Of a stretch of DNA of 64,000 nt, positions 58,649-64,000 are shown in pieces. The position numbers were made by a program, and so were the translations under genes. Numbering within the stretch: the stretch's first letter is position 1; every line of letters begins with the position of its first letter. Origin of the DNA: Bactericera cockerelli (taxonomy: Eukaryota > Arthropoda > Insecta > Hemiptera > Triozidae); NCBI GenBank assembly GCA_024516035.1, contig CM044966.1, positions 19,662,576-19,726,575 on the forward strand, read 5' to 3'. Under the pieces are notes generated by a model, which worked only from the letters and a program-made list of their open reading frames with translations, did no database searches and had not been told where the DNA came from.

Positions 58649-60794
58649 AGTGACTAAAACCATTCCTCCCATGACAGAACTTCTTGTAAGGAACTATAAT
58701 CATGCTATCTGCCGCAATAGAGAATGCTCAACACTCAAACATGATGAGAATAAACATCTTGATAACACCTGGTTCATTTGTATGCTATGCAGTATTCTGT
58801 TTCCTTCACTAAACAATGTAATGAAACACACAAGATTTTGCAACAAAACTGGATATATAATTGCCAAAGTAGATTACAATAAAGAAATAAACACTACTGA
58901 ACAATACAACCTTTGCAAAGTGTCACCTTATGCGTGCAATGGAGAAGCAGTGTTGGAGGATATCAAATGTGAGCCACAGGACATTGGACATATGGAATCT
59001 ACAGATGGACCTCCTTCAAACACACTTCATGAAACTGAATTATATACAGATAATATTAAATGTGAGCCACAGGATAGTGTACATATAGAATCTACAGATG
59101 CACATCCTTCAAACACACTTCATGAAACTGAATTTTATACAAATAATATTAAATGTGAGCCACAGGATAGTTTACATATAGAATCTACAGATGCACCTCC
59201 TTCAAACACAATTCATGAAACTGAATTCCATATAGGTAATATTAAATGTGAGCCACAAGGCAGTGTATATGTAGAATCTACAGACGCACCTCCTTCAAAC
59301 ACACTTCATGAAACTGAATTATTTACAGATAATATTAAATGTGAGCCACAGGATAGTGAACATATAGAATCTACAGATGCACCTCCTTCAAACACAATTC
59401 ATGAAACTGAATTCCACGTAAACAGTATTAAATTTGAGACACAAGGCATTGTATATATTAAACAAATTGCAGCTCCATCAAACACCCATCCTGATACTGA
59501 ACTCCTTATAGATAATATTAAATGTGAGCCACAAGACATTGGACATATGGAATCTACAGATGAACCTCCTTCAAACACACTTCATGAAACTGAATTATAT
59601 ACAGATAATATTAAATGTGAGCCACAGGATAGTGTACATATAGAATCTACAGATGCACATCCTTCAAACACACATCATGAAACTGAATTTTATACAAATA
59701 ATATTAAATGTGAGCCACAGGATAGTTTACATATAGAATCTACAGATGCACCTCCTTCAAACACAATTCATGAGACTGAATTCCAGGTAAATAGTATTAA
59801 ATGTGAGACACAGGACAGTGAATATATAAAATCTAATTTAAAAAGTCACATGAGGTTTCACTCTGGTGAGAAGCCATTCTGTTGTGAGATATGTAGAAAA
59901 TCTTTCACTCGATCCAGCAATTTAGAAAGTCACATGAGGATTCACACTGGTGAGAAGCCTTTCAGTTGTGAGATATGTAGAAAATCTTTTACTCGATCCT
60001 GTGATTTAAAAACTCACATGCGGATTCACTCTGGTGAGAAGCCTTTCAGTTGTGAGATATGCAGAAAATCTTGGACTCAATCGAGTAATTTAAAAAGTCA
60101 CAAGAGGATTCACACTGGTGAGAAGCCATTTAGTTGTGAGATATGTAGAAAATCTTTCACTCGATCCGTAGATTTAAAAAGACACATGAGGGTTCACACT
60201 GGTGAGAAGCCTTTCAGTTGTGAGGTATGTAGAAAATCTTTTACTGATTCTAGTACTTTAAAAAGTCACATTAAGATTCACACTGGTGAGAAGCCTTTCA
60301 GTTGTGAGATATGTAGAAAATCTTTCACTCAATCCAGCAATTTAAAAAGTCACATGAGGATTCACACTGGTGAGAAGCCTTTCAGTTGTGAGATATGTAG
60401 AAAATCTTTCACTGAATCTTGTAATTTAAAAATTCACATGAAGTTTCACACTGGTGAAAAGCCTTTCAGTTGTAATATATGTAGAAAATCTTTCACTCGA
60501 TCTGGTGATTTAAAAAGTCACATGAGGATTCACACTAGTGAGAAGCCCTTCAGTTGTGAGGTATGTAGAAAATCTTTTACTCAATCTTGTAATTTAAAAA
60601 GTCACATGAGGATTCACACTGGTGAGAAGCCTTTCAGTTGTAAGGTATGTAGAAAATCTTTTAATAGATCTAATTATTTAAAAAGTCACATGAGGATTCA
60701 CACTGGAGATAATCATTTCAGTTGTGAGATATGTGAGAATTCCTTTGCTAAGAAATTTCAAATCAGAGAACACTTGAGAGCACATGCTAGATGA
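58649..60794 (+). CDS. PR-ZnF copy 5, exon 3: PR end, 10 IKCEP repeats, 11 C2H2 fingers
   Basis: Acceptor TTCTTGTTCCCAG|A, phase 2. Joined to exons 1 and 2 (51702-51786, 52379-52565) it gives an uninterrupted 805-aa protein, the only intact member here. PR domain about residues 10-110, ending T100-E-L-L-V104-R-N-Y; the WYG-type motif usual after ELLV is replaced by R-N-Y. C2HC finger C135, C138, H151, C155. Ten 31-residue repeats (about 196-485), most with IKCEP, a SUMO-consensus-like synergy-control motif. Fingers from 503 to the end: 11 with TGEKPF/SGEKPF linkers, preceded by a fused half-finger. Likely a nuclear DNA-binding regulator; PRDM relationship inferred. Intron 2 is 6.1 kb because of the gypsy insertion. 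Confidence 0.82.
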
Positions 60795-60842
60795 ATGCTT
60801 TTCAGATTATTGGTAAAGTTACTGTTCAGTTTCATTTAAAAC

Positions 60843-60848
60843 AATAAA
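60843..60848 (+). promoter_or_regulatory. polyadenylation signal, copy 5
   Basis: AATAAA about 50 bp after the stop. Confidence 0.6.
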
Positions 60849-61109
60849 ACGGGCCTCCAAGGACAAACTCTAAAGAAATCGAGAAGATAAAAAATGTAGT
60901 TCAAACAGATAAACAAGAACAATCACCAAACATCACTAATGTACAGGATCCAAAAAAAAAAAAAAAGAATCCACTTGAATAATCAATTATTATTATTATG
61001 TTTTATTTCTCATGTAATACATGGTAACAATCAACATCATCTATGGGCTAGGATATAGCAAACATAGAAGGATTACAATGTTGTTAAGGAGATTTGAGGA
61101 GATGAGATA

Positions 61110-61790
61110 TTATGAAGAGGATGAGTGAGAAAGGAATCTTCTGAGCAAACCACAGTTTTCCAGGAGGACGGATTTCTGGATTTTGTAGACAAGATTCTGT
61201 GGCAGTTGTATTTTATTTGTATGGACATAGAAACTGGAATGTATCAGCCCATTTGTTGACATGACTACAGGGACAACTTCAACATTGGTCATGTTCCACA
61301 TGCAGGTGATTTCCGTGGCGAGGTCTTGATATTTGTGGATCTTGGTTGCTGTGGTGTTGAGAATGTTGTGATCTGCAGGATGGGCGATGTCAATGAGTTT
61401 CACAGTTTTTTCTTTTTTGTCAATTAGTACAATGTCAGGTTTGTTAGCCTGGATGTTGCGGTCTGTGATTACAGTTGAGTCCCAGTATAGCTTCATTTTT
61501 TCATTTTCAAGTATAGGTTCTGGGTGATACTTATAATACTCTGTTTTGTCCTTTGTCAGATTGAATTTCAAGGGTAGGTACTGGTGAACAATCTTGGCGG
61601 AAGACTTGTGTCTCTGAAGATAGTCAGAGTTGGCGAGTATCGAGCAGCTGGACGTGATATGTTAGATGTTTTCCGATACTTGATGACAAAGCCTGCATCG
61701 GTCGTCGATATTTTTCTTCTCAATGTGTTTAATATAATTTTTAGTCGCAATCACCTCGTCCTGAATGGCACTAACGAAACCCTCTGTTTC
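61110..61790 (-). pseudogene. R4/Dong-like CCHC and restriction-like endonuclease domain
   Basis: Minus strand encodes CRLCHQVSENI(stop)HITSSCSILA, a C-C-H-C finger with an in-frame stop, then YLQRHKSSAKIVH. The frame 61571-61110 follows with KPDIVLIDKKEKTVKLIDIA, a PD-(D/E)XK-type nuclease core, ending ...LSHSSSS. Confidence 0.7.
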
Positions 61791-61959
61791 GCCGAATAAC
61801 CCACTTTTGCTTAACCATGAATTTCAGGATCCATGGTTTTTGTTAAGATGTAATTTGAAGCGGCCATGGAGAGACTTGTTTTCCCACTTGTTCAGCAGAT
61901 CAGTATTGGTTATTTGATATGGCAGGTCATTACATTGTAGATTCAGTGTGGAGAGATTG

Positions 61960-62943
61960 TCATCGATGTCTACAATAGGTTTTCAGGTTCATTTTCTCTT
62001 TCTGTGCTAACTTCTCAAGATTAATCAAGCCTCTACCTCCAGATGTTCGAGGTAGGTACAAACGTTCAGTGCAGGATCTTGGGTGATGTATGCGGTGTTG
62101 AGTCATCAGAACACGGGTTTGTCGGTCTAATGATTCTAAATCGGTTTTAGTCCACGGAACAATTCCAAATGAGTAGCTGAGCAAGGGAGTACACCAACTT
62201 TTGATTGCCTTGATCTTGTTCTGACCATTTAAACTTGTCGATAATACTTTTTCAGTCTAGTCACATAAGAATTCGTTACTGATTGTTTTACATTGCTTTT
62301 ATCATGTACTAAATTTTGGGACATACCAAGGTATTTATTAAAGGATTGAAGGGATGGAAGTTGGGTTGGTGTTTAGGTTAAATCAATATTCTCTTGATTC
62401 ACAATGCTTCCTCGTTTAACTTCTAGGGTGGCACATTTCTCGAGTCCAAATTTCATGTTTATATCTGATGAGAAGATAGCAGTAGACTCGAGAAGAGATT
62501 TGAGTTCATCTTTGTTTTTACTGTAGATCTTCAAATCATCAACATACAGGAGATGTGATACCTTAAAGTTGGATGAGGTGTTTGGTTTATATCCTTTGTT
62601 TGAGTTATTAAGGATATTACTCAGAGGGTTTAAGGCAAAACCATTGAGGACTCCATCCATCACCTTGAAATATACCTTTTTTTATTGGTATGAAGTCAGA
62701 TTCAAACATGGTTCTATGTACTGTTTGAGAGGTTCCATCACATGATGTAGTTAGTGATAATGAGAGTTTCACAGACCATGCACTCATACTGTGTCTTAAA
62801 AAATTTATCAGGACAGGATCTATTTTGTATATGTTTAAGATGTCCAAAAGCCAACTATGAGGTATGGAATCATAAGCTTTGGAGTAGTCAATCCATGCCA
62901 CTGATATGTTTTTCTTTCTTTTCTTTGCTTGGCTACATAACAC
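61960..62943 (-). pseudogene. R4/Dong-like reverse transcriptase, frameshifted
   Basis: Palm motifs AWIDYSKAYDSIPHSW and KKGIFQGD (62943-62617), then after a frameshift near 62640 the active site LLYVDDLKIY (62663-62373). The thumb follows with FGIVPWTKTDLESLDRQTR and LYLPRTSGGRGL (62184-61960). At least two frame breaks, and 5'-truncated. Confidence 0.8.
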
Positions 62944-63042
62944 ATGGTCAATAATTAGTTGTTCTTTACAGCCTTTTGATTTCTGTTTACATCCTTTCTG
63001 GTTCTCACTCTTTTTTTACTTATTATTATTATTATTATTATT

Positions 63043-64000
63043 ATAAAACCTGGTTCCAGGGTTTCAGCTGAAACACCATACAATTAACACTGCGACCTAG
63101 TAAGATCTATTGTGACCAGGGAGAAAATCTCTCATCCTATTTCCCAGTTCTGTGCCTATGACGGCCCATCTGGGCTTAGTTGGGAGTGGTTTTCCAATGC
63201 TGAACACCCTAAGTCCAGAAACCTGTTCCCTTCATGAGAAGTGTCAGTCTATGGATGAGGTGTTTTTGGTTGTGGAGATCTTCGAGATTACTGGATTCGA
63301 AAATCCTAAATCTCCTGTTATCCAGCGCCTCACATTCGAAGAGAATGTGTGTTGCTGTTTCTTCTTCCAGACCACATAGCCTACAATCGATTCATTCTCC
63401 TCTGGAGAGTCCTAATCTGTGTAAGTGTTTCCTAAGTGGTCCGTGGCCAGTGAGTAGGCTCACTATTAATCTTAGTTTATTTCTGTTTAGTGACAGAGAT
63501 TCCTGAGTGAGTTTCTTGGAGTATCCTGCTAGTGTTAGCTTGGAGTGTCGCATGCCACTGGAGTTTCTCCAAATTTTATTTGCTTCATCCATGACCCATT
63601 TCCTGGCACTAAAACGGACCAGGCATTTGGGTATGGCCAGCACCGGTTCAGGGCCAGTGAAGCTTTTTTCTGCAGCCTCTCTTGCTAGGAGATCTGCAGC
63701 CTCGTTGCCTTGGAGACCACTATGCCCTGGAATCCATTCCAAGTTTACCTTGTTATGGGTGGCTAGTTCATTAAGTGTTCCAACACATTCCCATACCAGT
63801 TTTGACTTAACTTGGTATGCGTCTAAAGCTTTGAGGGCGGCTTGGCTATCGGAGAAAAAAGTAATATTCTTCCCTTTCCAGCCTATTTCCAGTGCGTGCC
63901 TGGCTCCCATTATAGTGGCGAAAATCTCGGCTTGATACACGTTGCCAGTGTACCCAAGCTTTCAGATTTTCTACAGAAGCCTGGTGCGCAAAGGCCCGCC
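63043..64000 (-). mobile_element. 5'-truncated LINE with RNase H (copy 5 flank), runs off the window
   Basis: Same insertion as 35792-36783, with the same RNase H frame (63940-63392), the same in-frame TGA before the CCHC and a stop at 63209-63211. One base is lost near 63940. It should end about 20-30 bp past the window edge, after which the 3' flank module of copy 5 is expected. Confidence 0.75.

Larger units (their letters stand above)
61000..63019 (-). mobile_element. R4/Dong-type LINE, damaged, inside a TAA repeat
   Basis: About 2.0 kb on the minus strand, flanked on both sides by (TTA)n: 60987-60999 and 63020-63045. In copy 3 the same place is one short (TTA)n run, the tail of the RNase-H LINE. 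RT, CCHC and restriction-like endonuclease parts are present in that order. R4/Dong elements are known for TAA-repeat targets. Confidence 0.75.

Overview
The window is animal nuclear DNA, most likely from an insect. The evidence is intron-split genes with consensus splice sites, C2H2 zinc-finger arrays, AATAAA signals, and a dense mix of mariner, piggyBac-like, Ty3/gypsy, R4/Dong-type LINE and SINE insertions. A TE-rich hemipteran-type genome would fit, but I cannot name the species. There is no sign of bacterial or organellar sequence.

The core is a tandem family of five paralogous genes on the + strand (copies 1-5, spans about 776-7360, 15701-21130, 31277-35605, 40779-46598 and 51702-60794). 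Each has two short 5' exons (85 and 187 bp in intact copies) and one large 3' exon. Joined across the splice sites, exon 1, exon 2 and the start of exon 3 encode what I read as a divergent PR/SET domain of PRDM type (NWM, ENLLAF and ELLV blocks). A C2HC finger follows, then a tandem array of 31-residue repeats built around IKCEP (a SUMO-consensus-like motif), then 11 to 25 near-identical C2H2 fingers. This PR plus minisatellite-like finger layout recalls PRDM7/9. Only copy 5 is open from ATG to stop (805 aa predicted). Copies 1 and 2 have frameshifts in exon 3. Copy 3 has a truncated exon 1 and a SINE in exon 2. Copy 4 has at least five frameshifts.

Each gene sits in a repeated unit. The unit has a 5' flank with tRNA-like and SINE pieces, an intron 2 carrying antisense open frames of unknown nature, and a 3' flank with a probable MITE and a tRNA-Gly-like SINE. 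Copies 4 and 5 look like reciprocal chimeras of copy-3-like and copy-2-like halves, which suggests unequal exchange. Between units lie 34-bp minisatellites (ACGCGT plus a CACATC/GATGTG hairpin) around two conserved cores. An inverted copy of the inter-gene block lies at 25.2-28.2 kb.

Insertions specific to one copy can be dated against empty paralogous sites. They are a PIF/Harbinger-like element (copy 1), a 3.54-kb non-coding TIR element (10701-14239), two piggyBac-like MITEs and a 5S-rRNA-derived SINE (copy 3), a deleted mariner (copy 4), and a full-length gypsy element with identical LTRs in intron 2 of copy 5. A LINE 3' end is shared by copies 3 and 5. In copy 5 an R4/Dong-like LINE has inserted into its TAA-repeat tail.
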